Shown: one piece after another, positions 1-11,124 of the stretch
Layout: every line of letters starts with the position of its first letter
Position numbering within the stretch: position 1 is the stretch's first letter
Assembly: GCA_037179515.1 (NCBI GenBank)
Contig: JAXCGZ010003832.1
Location: 113,485 to 177,484 of the forward strand
DNA length: 64,000 nt
From: Halocaridina rubra
Lineage: Eukaryota > Arthropoda > Malacostraca > Decapoda > Atyidae
Reading direction: 5' to 3'
The notes under the pieces: generated by a model
The model's database searches: none
The model's input: only the letters and a program-made list of their open reading frames with translations
What the model was told of the DNA's origin: nothing
Position numbers and translations under genes: made by a program

Positions 1-2
1 AT

Positions 3-200
3 AAGGATCGATATTTTGATATGACTGGCTCTAGAACTAGAGGTCATAGTTTGAAGCTTCGTAAGAAAACTTCTTTGCAGGATGTAAGTAAGTACTTTTT
101 CAGTGTAAGAGTAGTTGATAATTGTAATTCGCTAAGCAAGGAGGTAGTTAATGCTATCTCAATCCATAGTTTTAAGGATAGGTATGATAAGTATCACTAA
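3..200 (+). pseudogene. LINE reverse transcriptase C-terminal remnant (CR1/L2-like)
   Basis: An open frame from base 3 to the TAA at 198-200 reads as the last 65 residues of a non-LTR retrotransposon ORF2. The motifs TRGHSLKL, YFFSVRVVDN and the closing SFKDRYDKYH are typical of the C-terminus of CR1/L2-type reverse transcriptases (RGHS..K, YFFSQRVV..WN.LP, SFK.RLDKYW). It is cut by the left edge, so its integrity upstream is unknown. The usual W of the WN.LP motif is C here, which suggests decay. Confidence 0.75.
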
Positions 201-295
201 GTACAAAATGGAACCGATCAGGAGACGGGAAGATACGAGCTTTGGGCTCTTTCCCGCAAACACAATTAGGTAATCACAATTAGGTAATCACACAC

Positions 296-560
296 AGTTT
301 TATGTGAGGCCTCAGCTTGAATATGCAGCACCTTTCTGGACGTGATATAATATATTTTAGAAAGTTTAGAGACAGGAATCGAAGAAATTGACACAGATAT
401 GTAATCTCAGTTACCAATAAAGGTGAAGGAGTTAGACTTACCACCAATCAAAGCTAAAAGAAATGGGGAGGTCGTTGGAACGGATTGAAAATACTGGAAT
501 TCGCTGAGCGAGGAAGGTGTAAATTCTGAATGCAGTCAGAGTTTTAAGGAAAGATATAAT
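296..560 (+). pseudogene. Second decayed LINE reverse transcriptase fragment
   Basis: Broken frames show VRPQLEYAAPFWT near 313-350, matching the CR1-type VRP.LEYA..VWSP motif. Further on, a degraded version of the tail seen at 3-200 recurs (TCGCTGAGCGAGGAAGGTG near 500, AGTTTTAAGG.AAGATATAA near 540). Stops interrupt every frame. It is a second copy of the same LINE family next to the first, both in plus orientation. Confidence 0.55.
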
Positions 561-741
561 GTCTATGAATAAAAAAAAAAATACCCGAAGAAAGTGGAAG
601 CCTAGTAAAGGGCTATTTTCTATAGAATAAAATTATTGCTCCTTCGAAATTTATCTTAAGAATATCATTTATAAACCGATAATACAAAACTGTTCAAAGA
701 TTAACTAATGACATTGACGTAAATAAATCTTTTTTAAAAAG

Positions 742-746
<5 letters not shown>

Positions 747-831
<85 letters not shown>
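747..831. repeat. (GA)n microsatellite
   Basis: About 42 perfect GA units. No gene is seen in the flanking bases 561-1364. Confidence 0.98.
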
Positions 832-837
<6 letters not shown>

Positions 838-938
838 TGTTTATATAAACTATAACCAAGACTTAGGCAATCTGTAAGAAAAATTGCTTGCTAAACGGAT
901 GTTATTAACATGAGTAATTGCCTTAAGGTACATGCCAA

Positions 939-940
<2 letters not shown>

Positions 941-994
<54 letters not shown>
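941..994. repeat. (TAA)n microsatellite
   Basis: Eighteen perfect TAA units in AT-rich DNA. Confidence 0.98.
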
Positions 995-995
<1 letters not shown>

Positions 996-1402
996 GGAGA
1001 CCCACAATTAATAATGATATATCTATTTCAACTGACTCAATACAATAAAGTTTGACTGCCTTTAATATATATATTTTTCCAATAATTATTCATCAAGGCG
1101 TAGATGGATTTTTTTTTCATTAGTATGTCGGCTACCCCCCAATTAAAGGGGGAAACAGCCAAGGTATATGTATGTATGTATATCAGTGAAACAAAAGCTC
1201 AGTCTATACGCAAGGCCCATACTATCCTTTGTAAGTTGGCCAAGTCAAAGCAAAGCCTTGACTCCTCGCAGGAATGAAATACTAAGGGTGAAGGAGGGAC
1301 CCCGATCACATGGCCCTCGCCTCATTTATTTGTTTATTAATTTATTTATTTACTTTCTTTCTTTTTAATTTACGTTCCAAACCATTAAATACTGATAATT
1401 AC

Positions 1403-1431
1403 GAGAAGAAGAAGAAGAAGAAGAAGAAGAA
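1403..1431. repeat. (GAA)n microsatellite in the intron after the secreted-protein exon
   Basis: Nine GAA units just 3' of the donor at 1447. On the minus strand they would read as polyserine, which makes the open frame look longer than the exon. Confidence 0.9.
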
Positions 1432-1447
1432 TCTAACTTCAACTTAC

Positions 1448-1850
1448 CTTCTGCAATTCTTGTTCCGATGACGGCATCAAAGTTCATCTCCGTCAGATGG
1501 TGACGGAAAAAATGTAGAATTCTTCGGCAGGCATTCATAACCGTCCAGATCGTTTGCGTATCAGGCAGGTTCTCCTCTTCTGCGCCTTCTACGGGAGCCG
1601 GACTCACAGCGGGTTTTAAGTTATCCCTGCGGAAAAACTCATTCCCTTCGTCTTGCCATCCAATTATCATTGTTTGCGGGTTACGATTTTCCGTTGACAA
1701 TCGAGTGAATCCCAGAAGAATTTCTGCCGTAGTTAATTCATGCCCTTCGACCCCTGAAGATGACTTGACGTCTTCAGGTAAGCGATTCAAACATTCAGTC
1801 ACGACAAAAATAATACTCAGCAACGCCGGACAAAAAATCCGGAATTTCAT
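1448..1850 (-). CDS. First coding exon of an unrecognised secreted protein
   Basis: The ATG at 1850-1848 opens 134 codons plus one base, ending at a strong donor (AAG|GTAAGT, intron begins at 1447), so the next exon must enter in phase 1 beyond the left edge. The first 20 or so residues are a clear signal peptide: MKFR, then a hydrophobic run LLSIIFVV, then a likely cleavage near TEC-LN. The rest is soluble and charged with a single Cys (MNACRRIL) near residue 108 and a helix-like end (FFRHHLTEMNFDAVIGTRI). Open frame past the donor only adds a run of serines from a (GAA)n tract, which is best read as intron. The ATG context is fair (G at -3). I do not recognise the family. It is downstream of the zinc-finger bank on the same strand and probably unrelated to it. 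Confidence 0.6.
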
Positions 1851-2100
1851 GGCGGTGGTATAGAAATGTTTTTGGTAAATAACTGAGTATTTACAGAATA
1901 AATAAATAAAAGTTTGAGGGCTGATAGCGAGAGAATACCGAGCTCAGAGTCCTGTGGAGGGGAGCTGCAACTCAGCACGTCTGTCCTTCAACCCGTCTTG
2001 TTCCTCTCTGAGCAGAATCTGAAAACTGAGCTCAGATCCTTATCTTAACCATTAATAATCATCTCCTTTGAAGGAAAGTATTCTTTATCTTTCTATATAA
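1851..2100 (-). promoter_or_regulatory. 5' flank / putative 5' UTR of the secreted-protein gene
   Basis: Read on the minus strand, this stretch leads into the ATG at 1850. It contains a TCAGTT initiator-like hexamer near 2025, a GATAA site near 2040 and a TATATAG element near 2092. Spacing does not fit one clean core promoter, and a CCACAG acceptor-like site near 1956 could instead mean a 5' UTR intron. Speculative. Confidence 0.2.
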
Positions 2101-2101
2101 T

Positions 2102-2104
<3 letters not shown>

Positions 2105-2161
<57 letters not shown>
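2105..2161. repeat. (CT)n microsatellite
   Basis: About 28 CT units, in the 5' flank of the secreted-protein exon. Confidence 0.98.
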
Positions 2162-2165
<4 letters not shown>

Positions 2166-2197
2166 TTACCATTTTTTTTTGTACCAAACAGACGAAC

Positions 2198-2200
<3 letters not shown>

Positions 2201-2250
<50 letters not shown>
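2201..2250. repeat. (TAA)n microsatellite
   Basis: About 16 TAA units. The following 2260-3490 is AT-rich with no gene or clear repeat that I can see. Confidence 0.98.
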
Positions 2251-2251
<1 letters not shown>

Positions 2252-3497
2252 TCTACAACAAATGAAAATTGAAACTACAGGTTACACTGGAATATAAGTA
2301 AAATTAAAGACACAATGGCAGAATAAAACCGAGAATGCTGGTTCTGAAATATATTTAATATACAATAAATTCTGATTACGTATATTGGGAGATAACCCTC
2401 TTACAATGCAAGAGTTCAAGCAGATACTCGCTTGAACTGAAAATGTAAGTGAAAACCAAAAAAACACATTACATGAGCATTTTTTTTTTCAATACTGATG
2501 AAATTCAATGTTTAATCTAAACAGGTTGCAAATAAAAACATCTACTCAGACGTAGTCACATGTTTTTGCTTTGAAACTAAGGAAAACTTGTTTTGATTTC
2601 TTCACAAAATTAAAATATACTTTCTCAAGAACTTAAAAATAATGTTACAGGAGATTAGCATTTAATATATTGATCTTAATGAAACTAGAAACAATAATTT
2701 TATTAGAAATTTTAACAAAATTTGCTCCTTCAATATTCGCTTGCCTTTTCACGCGCTATATACAGGTGGGGGTGAATTAGGGAAGGAACGATTCATATCT
2801 CTCTGTTCCTTATCTTTCTCAGTCACCTATTACGGCAAGTACGGGCATAAGCGATGATATTTTTACAGTTTAACCTAAGGTATATTTTACATATATCTTT
2901 ACATTAAAAAACTAAAGACAAAAAGAGGTGTTGTTAATGTATCTAATACCTTCGAAATATTATCATCATTTAAATGACGTACGATTTAAATAGAATAAAT
3001 AATACTGTATATCTATAAAAAAAACACAAATACATAAATAAATAAATATAAAGATTTAGTGGACAGTAACTCTAAAGGCAGAAAGAAAAATTCTGGATGT
3101 TTTATCAAGGGTCCCCAATGGGTGCTTTGTCTTCTTTCTCTCAGACTTGGGAAAGCATGTCGTATGCAAAAGCCATAAAAGTTGGAAGGAAAAAGAAAAG
3201 GAAATACGAAAAGAGGATTGGAAAGAATTATAAATCAAATGATAAATAAAATAAAATACTGTTAAAGGATGAGAAATATGACACTAAAATATTATAATAG
3301 GGAATAACAAAAGAAAAAATAATATATACTCATGTATATGTATAGCCGTGGAATGTTAATACTAACTGGCTGATTTATAAAATAACTATAATAAAGAAAA
3401 ACACAAAAAAAGACGCATTGACGACCATATAAAAGACATGAATAAATAAATTAAACATAGAACAAAAATAACGTTTTCTGTGACAGAATAAGGGCAT

Positions 3498-3574
3498 TTT
3501 GACAACTCAAGTCCTCACGGCATTTGAAGTAAATTCCCAATTTGGGAATACAGCTGAGCACGTGTCTCTCGAGA
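3498..3574 (-). pseudogene. Relic duplicate of the 3' end of exon zf-A
   Basis: These bases align with 3678-3755, the stop codon and last finger of zf-A. Shared blocks are ACAACTCAAG, CATTTGA, ACAGCTGAGCA and GTGTCTCTCGAGATT. Substitutions and small indels break the frame. It lies just downstream of zf-A in the direction of transcription and has no first finger. It would not encode a working finger. Confidence 0.6.
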
Positions 3575-3601
3575 TTTTTTTTTTTTCTGTGACCAGTCTA
3601 A

Positions 3602-3652
3602 GCAACCGTCCTAGCCCTTAGTAGAAAAGGGAGTTCGTGACGTAAAACCGAA
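3602..3652 (+). mobile_element. 5'-truncated SINE-2 fragment with likely target-site duplication
   Basis: GTCCTAGCCCTTAGTAGAAA through GTGACGTAAAAC matches the 3' end of SINE-2 (full copies at 14331, 40243 and others, there reversed). It is flanked on both sides by CCAGTCTAAG (3592-3601 and near 3661-3670), which fits a target-site duplication. It separates zf-A from its relic at 3498. Confidence 0.55.
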
Positions 3653-3691
3653 TCCATAACCAGTCTAAGGAGGTTTTGTCAACTCAAGACC

Positions 3692-4000
3692 TCATGTCAT
3701 TTGAGGGGAACTCCCCGTTTTGGCAAAACAGCTGAGCATATGTCTCTCGAGATTACTTTTCTGAGTTGAACTGTAATTACAGCGTGTACAGGCAAATGGT
3801 TTTTCCCCTGTGTGTTTCCGGAGATGCTTGATGTAATTCGTCCTGATAGAGGTCGAGTAAGGGCAGTAATGACACACAAGGGCACTGTAGGACCTTCCTG
3901 AAGAGGTGCTTCGTCCTATGTCAGCTCCTGAAGCAGATGTGGTTCCAAGGACACGACTACTCTGCTTCCATCGTCCATTCATGGAGTTAAATGAATTTAA
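3692..4000 (-). CDS. zf-A: alternative terminal exon, C2H2 + C2HC fingers
   Basis: The exon begins at 4000 after TTTTCGTTTCCAG and runs 102 codons to the stop. A Ser/Gly-rich leader of about 40 residues precedes two fingers. Finger 1 has C43, C46, H59, H63, then a canonical TGEKPF linker. Finger 2 has C71, C74, H87 and, in place of the final His, C91 (H-x3-C), making it a C2HC finger. Its helix QKSNLER is the type shared by many last fingers here. It has the fewest fingers of the bank and is its most distal exon. An open frame continues upstream of the splice site to an ATG-like codon at 4027, but the acceptor is the better start. Confidence 0.8.
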   Translation of the reverse strand, partial: LNSFNSMNGRWKQSSRVLGTTSASGADIGRSTSSGRSYSALVCHYCPYSTSIRTNYIKHLRKHTGEKPFACTRCNYSSTQKSNLERHMLSCFAKTGSSPQMT

Positions 4001-4194
4001 CTGGAAACGAAAATAATTGGAAACCATTAGTTAGTGCCGGATACAGTGTCTAAAGTGGGTAAGTAACATTTCTCAAAACGATTTTATGGTATGCACGACT
4101 ATTATTAATCATTCGGAGGTAACCATTTTGTGTTAATAATAATATGGTTATGATTCGTTTTATACCCCTTATATAACTCGTATTGGGTAGTTTA

Positions 4195-4482
4195 CAGTTT
4201 AGCGGGGCATGATGCTCAACAACCTCATCCCTCCACTCAGGTAAGTAGTTCGACTGAAGGTTATGTAAGTATTTTTAGTTAGGATAGTAAGATGGGGCTT
4301 CCAGGGGGGCGAAGCCCCCCTGGCTAAGAGGTTAGCTAAGTATTTTTAGTTAGGATAGTAAAAAAAAATTTTTGTATGCCTATTTTCACCATTTTTGTTG
4401 TGTGTTCATCCGCCCGTTCTTTAGTCAGAGTCTATCGCCATCTGTTGGTAGGTTTTGAACATTGGTATGCCCCGCTAAACTG
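4195..4482. mobile_element. 288-bp MITE with TA target site and internal hairpin
   Basis: Perfect inverted ends CAGTTTAGCGGGGCAT / ATGCCCCGCTAAACTG are flanked by TA on both sides (4193-4194, 4483-4484). Inside, TATTTTTAGTTAGGATAGTA occurs twice around a perfect hairpin CCAGGGGGGC-GAA-GCCCCCCTGG at 4301-4323. There is no coding capacity. The ends and TA sites fit a non-autonomous Tc1/mariner- or pogo-type element. Confidence 0.8.
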
Positions 4483-4792
4483 TAGGTGTTCCCTCGTATT
4501 TATACCTCATCAAATATGCATTCTTTAACATATATGACTAAAACTAACATCACCTCTTCATGAACAAGTGTTACATTTGAAAAAATCACGCAAATAAATT
4601 AATGGCAAATTATTAAAAATATATTTAGCATAACCAGAGCGTAGCCGTTGTATACCCGAGAGACGAAACCGACACTGCTTATTCTCAAATTAGCCACGAT
4701 GCTGTTTAAACACCAAAAATTACCCAGTTGAGGTGTGTAGCTAACTAACCAACCAAATCTTTCCTAACCTAGAGATATGCAATGAAGTACCT

Positions 4793-4870
4793 TAGTACTT
4801 GCGAGTATAATTATTTACTCCTCTTCAGTTTCTCCCGAGGATGAGTGTGTAATTATACTCGTAAGTGCTA
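4793..4870. repeat. Inverted repeat (21-bp arms)
   Basis: TAGTACTTGCGAGTATAATTA at 4793-4813 pairs, with two mismatches, with the arm at 4850-4870, leaving a loop of about 36 bases. It may be a small MITE relic. Confidence 0.6.
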
Positions 4871-5032
4871 CAATAGTTTGATGTTTTGCATTCTCCCCTA
4901 ATAGTCCAAATTAACATAAAGTGTTAACATTATTCAATTGCTTCTCATGAAATTATATATATATATATATTAATTCTCACTTTGAAAGGCATGAAGAAAA
5001 TAGCAAGAGCTCAACATATTCACCTTCCACCA

Positions 5033-5060
5033 GGCCTCATCAGGAGCTCCTGATAAGGCC
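5033..5060. repeat. Near-perfect short palindrome
   Basis: GGCCTCATCAGGAG mirrors CTCCTGATAAGGCC with one mismatch pair and no loop. A related sequence (CCCATGGGCCTTATCAGGATGAGGCC) recurs near 54640, so this is the core of a dispersed repeat. Confidence 0.6.
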
Positions 5061-5449
5061 CAGTAAAGAATGAAAATGGATGCACCTTCTGAAGAGTGAA
5101 CCAGAAAACAAAAGATATTCAGTGCATCAGAGTTTTCCAGGCTTAGACTCTGAAATTGTCAGGTTCACCCTGGTCCTTTTATCCAACTTTGGACCTTAAT
5201 CATCTCTGTACCAGTCGCTTCTATGAACTTTTATCAATCCTGCACGTGTCTTGCAGTTATATCTAGGACATATTCTCTTTCCCTTCAGTACAGTTAGGGA
5301 AAAAATTAGCTTAGACTGTTCTTTCATTCCTTGTTCAATGCTCAGATCAATATAATTATTTTTGGGCAGTTTTAGCCCTTATACAATTTGATATTTTCAG
5401 TCTTTTAATTTGGAGAAAAAAAGTGCTAATGGTTTGTAAAACATATTTA

Positions 5450-5603
5450 GACTACAGTAGAGTAGGGGTTAGAATATTCGACTCAAAAAGCAACAGACCC
5501 ATGATTGAGCCCTCCACTGGACATTAGGAAGGGCATCCAGCCATTATTTCCCAGCACCAATCTATCTGTACTCACCCCTATAATAGGGACTATTAGTGAT
5601 ACT
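5450..5603 (+). mobile_element. SINE-1 copy (tRNA-headed), divergent
   Basis: A tRNA-like head (GTAGAGTAGGGGTTAGAATA as A box, CATGATTGAGCCC as B box) is followed by the family body: GGGCATCCAGCC, a region ending in CTGTACTCACCCC, and a tail AGTGATACT. Confidence 0.65.
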
Positions 5604-5924
5604 CAAAAGCAGGATTATAAACTCGGGCATTTAAAAGCTAAAGAAATGTATTCCTATTAGTTGCAGGTATTAAGGATTACCCTGTTACATATTCTGGTCT
5701 CTAGAAAGTGATACTAGTATTACACTTGTTACATTTTATTACTTTTTTAATAATTCATAATCTAATAATAATCTTCTGTGATATCATATGTATGAAAGCA
5801 ACTGAGCTGTAAGAACAAAAAGTGACTTGATGGAGATTTCCAAAAATGTTAATGGACGCAGAGTTTATATTAATGCATATCAAAAGACTACACAGATATT
5901 TACAAGAACATACATTCATGTACA

Positions 5925-6110
5925 ATTCATTTGCAATGGGGTGGTAGAGTCAAAGCACACATTCACCAAAGCTATTATACCTCTTATCAACTCCTCTTAG
6001 TGCCTTGGGGAAAAGGGGCTGCTACAGTTCCCCCATCCATCACCAACACTGTTTGGGTGATGCATAAGCTTAATGGGCAAGTATCTTCTACTGTGAGGCC
6101 TGACAACAAT
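5925..6110. repeat. Dispersed repeat R4, divergent copy
   Basis: GTCAAAGCACACATTCACCA, the CTCTTAGTGCCTTGGGG.AAAGGGGCTGC block and TGGGCAAGTATCTTCTACTG match the R4 family found at 39199, 42662, 44013 and 47565. No coding capacity. Confidence 0.6.
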
Positions 6111-6896
6111 GACATTTGGTTTATCATTTGGTACGATATGATAAGAAAGAACGAGTGATTTGTTACCTATAAAAATAAGGAAACTGGGAAATCAAACAAC
6201 ACAGATGCATGTATAAGATATTTATTTACAAATCCCTTAATATGCTACATTATTAACAACATACAAAAGTTCAGATGCATAAGCATGAACTTAGGTTATG
6301 ACACAGTTCTAGAAAATGTCATTTTAGTTTCTTTCTATCTCCTTTTTTCCTCACTAAGTTGCTTCCCCAGCAGGAGCCATCTCAAAGCAAGCTCGCCCTC
6401 AGGTCTGTAGTAATATAGGGTGTCCCTAAAAATGTGTGTAACAATGCATTTGTTGTCATTTATAGAGTGAGAACATTTTTTTGGAGACATTCTGTATTTA
6501 TCGTGTTACTTTGGCGGTGTATATGCCTTCCTATACAGTAATACTTGTTGCTAAAATATTAATGTCAATTCCAGTACCACAAAGCATTATATTTTACCAT
6601 TTGGAAATGAACATTTCCAGTTCATATTCTGTACAACAAAGGTTCATGCTCTGATCTGTCTGATTCCAACCCCATTTGAATGGTGACTGTTAGTGACTAA
6701 TAAAACGGTGCATCCCATTTATTGTAATACAAAGCTTCATGATTTACTAATTGAAGCTACAGTATATATTCCATTTAATATGATGATCATCGTGATTTAC
6801 TAATTGAACTCACACTATATATTGCATTAATTGTAAAACAAACCTTCATGCTTAACCAATTTGGATACAACGTATATCCAATAAGTTGCTTTTAGC

Positions 6897-7134
6897 AGGG
6901 ACAGCAGTAGGGCAGTGTTTCGAGCACTTGACTCGGGAAATTAGATATCTGTGCTCGAGCCCTCCACAGGGCATTAATATCCCAGTGCCAGCCTGTCTCG
7001 GGAAGTGAGAAATCTGTGTTCAAGCTCACCACAGGGCATTAGAACGAGCGTCCAGCCTTAATATCCCAGTGACAGCCTGTCTCTGCCCCCCATTTGAATG
7101 GGGATTAATAGTGACATAGAATATGACAAACAAA
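6897..7134 (+). mobile_element. SINE-1 copy with internal duplication
   Basis: The tRNA-like head (GCAGTGTTTCGAGCACTTGA, then GTGCTCGAGCCC) is followed by a repeated segment: CGGGAA.T.AGA..TCTGTG...CAGGGCATTA occurs twice. The family tail TTTGAATGGGGATTAATAGT then closes the element. Confidence 0.7.
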
Positions 7135-7237
7135 CAGCTTTTCTACAGAACTGAAATATTAATGACTTCTCGACAACTTACTATATAAGTAAATAAAATA
7201 AAAACCCTTCAAAATGGCTGCAATTCAAGGATAAGTT

Positions 7238-7465
7238 TCAAAACATATCTTGTCTCTTGCCTTCTCGAGTCAGGGGTTGCCGCAGCGGATCAATCAACTC
7301 CATATCCCCTTCTCTGTCACACCACACACTCATATCCTTTCTCATGACATCCATTAACCTCCTTTCTGGCATACCTCTCCACCTTTTGTTTGGCAGCTCT
7401 ATCCTCGGCATCTCTCTCTTAGCATACCTCTCATCCCTCCTCAGTACATGCCCAAATCTTCTCAA
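7238..7465 (-). pseudogene. LINE 3' end (RTE-like reverse transcriptase tail)
   Basis: The minus-strand frame reads MRRFGHVLRRDERYAKREMP, then PNKRWRGMPERRLMDVMRKD and ends with DPLRQPLTREGKRQDMF. RRFGHVLRR and RRLMDVMR are the hallmark C-terminal motifs of RTE-type endonuclease-reverse transcriptases (LRWFGHVMRR..., KRRWMDVVKED). Only the last part of ORF2 is present. Confidence 0.7.
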
Positions 7466-7487
7466 TCTCGCCTCTCCGTATCACTCT

Positions 7488-7665
7488 ATCCTTTGTGTCA
7501 TCTCCCCTGTCACATCACACACACCATTAGGTCCTCCCTCATCACATCCATAAACCTTTGGTCTATCTCTCCCCCTCTTGCCTGGCAGCTCCATCCTCAG
7601 CATAGTTCTCTCAAGAACCCCGAATCCTTTCTCACCATATACCCAAACCATCTCAGTATTGCTTC
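7488..7665 (-). pseudogene. Second, more decayed RTE-like LINE tail
   Basis: CATCACATCCATAAACCT, CTCTTGCCTGGCAGCTCCAT and ATACCCAAACCATCTCA repeat the order of blocks in the neighbouring fragment, so this is a second copy or tandem duplicate. No open frame. The next stretch, 7740-8575, is AT-rich and holds nothing I can name. Confidence 0.5.
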
Positions 7666-8579
7666 TCCAACCAAAACAATCTATATTGTATGCAAATCTG
7701 AACTCACTTTACTTGACAGTACTGTATTTCTTTCATAAAAAAGAATTGTGACTAACATAATGACAGATCAGGATATATAACCAAACAGAAATTATAGGTC
7801 CACATGAAATATTATTTCGTGTGAAAATATATATGTATAAAAATATGTATTTGGCTGATATTTCCCTAATAATAGTAAGTTTCATTTCACAAGAAAAACT
7901 TATGTATTGTAATACGAGTAAGTTTCATTTAAAAAAAATATATACGTTGTAACACTTGACATATTAAAGTTTCAGAGTTATATAATAGATGTATTAATCT
8001 ACTCTAATAAATTTCAACTGGTCTTAGTACGTAATAATTTTTTATTCATTATTTTCCTTGTTTATAAATTTTAAAGTGACTCCCTATACATGCTGGAATT
8101 TGCAATTGTAATATTGCACAGTATCCCATCTATATCAGAAATTATATAGTCAAATGAGCTTTAAATTTTGTAGTATATAGCTAGAAGTAATTTAAATATG
8201 AGATTATTTATGTATGGAGTCAAACCTGATCGCTATTTTCGACCAATAACTAAAAATGGTAACTCGTACCACTCCAAATATTGAAACAAACCAGAAGATA
8301 CATACTTACTCGGTAATAAATTATGAATATTGCATACATATGTAAACTTAGCTCCAGACTAGATGGCAAGAGAAAAATAGAGGAAAAATGGTGTTTATTT
8401 TGTGTACTGTCAGTGCATTTGACCAAAATCTATAATTTACTTGCTGATCAATATACAAAAACAAAATGATTAGTTTGAAGACCAGTGTTTTGTTTAATAC
8501 CTCAATATATTAAAACAATTATGAAGTTAACTTTTACAGTAACAAGATATTCCTTTAGGAAAAATACATGCACAGGGTG

Positions 8580-8978
8580 TTACAAAATACTGTCACCTTT
8601 GAATTTCAGAGGTATAAAGTGATGCTTAATTATGTGTCTCTTTAAATTTCCTTTTTGACTGGACCTGTACGAACAGTATGTACAAACAAACGGCCTCTCT
8701 CCGGTGTGCGTACGGATGTGCGCCCGAATGCTTTCCACCTGAACAGCTACGAAGGAGCAGTTCGGACAAGGGTACGCTTTGCCCTTCATGTGAACACGAA
8801 GATGTTCTGTAAGAAGCACTGTCGTTTCCGTTGTGAAGGAACAGTAGGGACAAAAGTGCAACTTGAGCGGGAGGAAGGCGTCTAGCAACGAATTTGGACT
8901 CCTCTTGTTGGCAAGGAAATCTTCGCCAACAAAGACTTTAGAGAGTTTCTCCTTGTTGGGGCCTCCACCAGCAGTCAT
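8580..8978 (-). CDS. zf-B: alternative terminal exon, three C2H2 fingers
   Basis: It starts at 8978 (…ACTCAACAG|ATG ACT GCT) and gives 132 residues. Fingers: C43/C46/H59/H63; C71/C74/H87/H91; C99/C102/H115/H119. The first linker, MKGKAYP, departs from TGEKP, while the second is canonical TGERPF. The last helix QKGNLKR has Gln, Gly, Asn, Arg at -1, 2, 3, 6, a set known from engineered fingers that read GAA. Its first codons MTA match those of zf-H, including the surrounding bases (CAACAG|ATGACTGCTG versus TCAACAG|ATGACTGCTG). The tail after the fingers is basic and hydrophobic (FIPLKFKG). Confidence 0.85.
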   Translation of the reverse strand: MTAGGGPNKEKLSKVFVGEDFLANKRSPNSLLDAFLPLKLHFCPYCSFTTETTVLLTEHLRVHMKGKAYPCPNCSFVAVQVESIRAHIRTHTGERPFVCTYCSYRSSQKGNLKRHIIKHHFIPLKFKGDSIL

Positions 8979-9322
8979 CTGTTGAGTGCAAGTCACTTAG
9001 ATATTTTTGTAAGAAAAAACATTTTAATGCAATAAAAAATTTCTCTTATTCATACCATGCAACATACTAGAGTACTGCTAAGAAGAGTTTCTTACTCATG
9101 AAACGTTTTCCAGAAGAAATCACACATGAAAAAGTTTGTAATTACTGTATACCTGTTTGCAAAGAGTGGGTGGTTTATTATAATTTCGAAAATTGTTACT
9201 GAAGAAATGCTTAGATATTTTTTTCTAAATTCACTTCAAAATTGTTACATATATATATATAGAAGCCATGTAAGCTGGGAATGGATTCACTTAGGCAGTT
9301 TATCTTCAGCTAAATGTGTGAG

Positions 9323-9428
9323 CTTTCCTCCATCCTCAGCATCTCTCTTAGCATACCCTCATCCCTCCTAATCACATGTCCAAACCATATCAATCTTGCC
9401 TCTCCTCATCACTATATCCCTTGACCTT
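9323..9428 (-). pseudogene. Short RTE-like LINE relic
   Basis: TCCTCAGCATCTCTCTTAGC, CTCATCCCTCCTAATCACAT and CCAAACCATATCAATCTTGC match the tail at 7380-7470. About 100 bases survive. Confidence 0.5.
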
Positions 9429-9723
9429 CTTATAAAGTGATGCATGGAGATGGTATTCATACACTCACCCCAGGAAATGGAAATGAGATATTGCATAGTA
9501 AGAGATAATAAACTATGGGAGGCAGAGGATGTTCATCTCTTCAGTTGCTGTTGTTCCATATCAAATATAATGAGAACAAGATTTAACGTTAGAAGCCCAG
9601 AGTTGAAATAAATTTTCTTCAAGACCCATTAATATGACCATTTGTTAGGTGTAGAGGTGTGTATTGTGTAACCCTTGTACTTTGAGATGACAGTGTAAGT
9701 ATTTGGTTGATGTTTTGGGTTTT

Positions 9724-9885
9724 ATGTGTCACTATTAGCCCCCATTATTGAGATGGACATGGACATACTGGAGCTAGGGGAAGAAAGCTGGATGCTCTTT
9801 ATAAAACCCCTTGGCAGGCTCAAACATGGGTTTGTCAGTTCCTGAGTCGAATGCTCGAACAACTGCGATTCCACATAATGGTTCC
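9724..9885 (-). mobile_element. SINE-1 copy, reversed
   Basis: The body GTGTCACTATTAGCCCCCAT...GAGATGG leads to GGCAGGCTCAAACATGGGTT and GAGTCGAATGCTCGAACAAC, which is the family's tRNA head read backwards. Confidence 0.65.
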
Positions 9886-10033
9886 AGAGTAAGAGAAATA
9901 AGCTCATCCTGTGCATTATGGTCAAATTAAGCCAGAAATACTCTGAAAGATATAGTTTTCTTCAGTTGATAACTACTATGCAGGTTATATTTTTTTATAT
10001 TATGAATGTGTACTTCCTATGTATGTCCTCGAG

Positions 10034-10940
<907 letters not shown>

Positions 10941-10950
10941 GTATATATAT

Positions 10951-11060
10951 ACACTCAGTTCGCTTTTTATGCGTTTAAACTATGCGAAAGTGGACTAATG
11001 CCCTCAAAAGATAATAGTAAAAAAATGCGAAATACACGAATAACGCCCGCCCAAAAAATT

Positions 11061-11124
<64 letters not shown>

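Noticed and set aside
7257..7738. Plus-strand frames of about 97 residues rich in Ser/Leu/Pro
   Set aside because: They are antisense to the LINE tail at 7238-7665.
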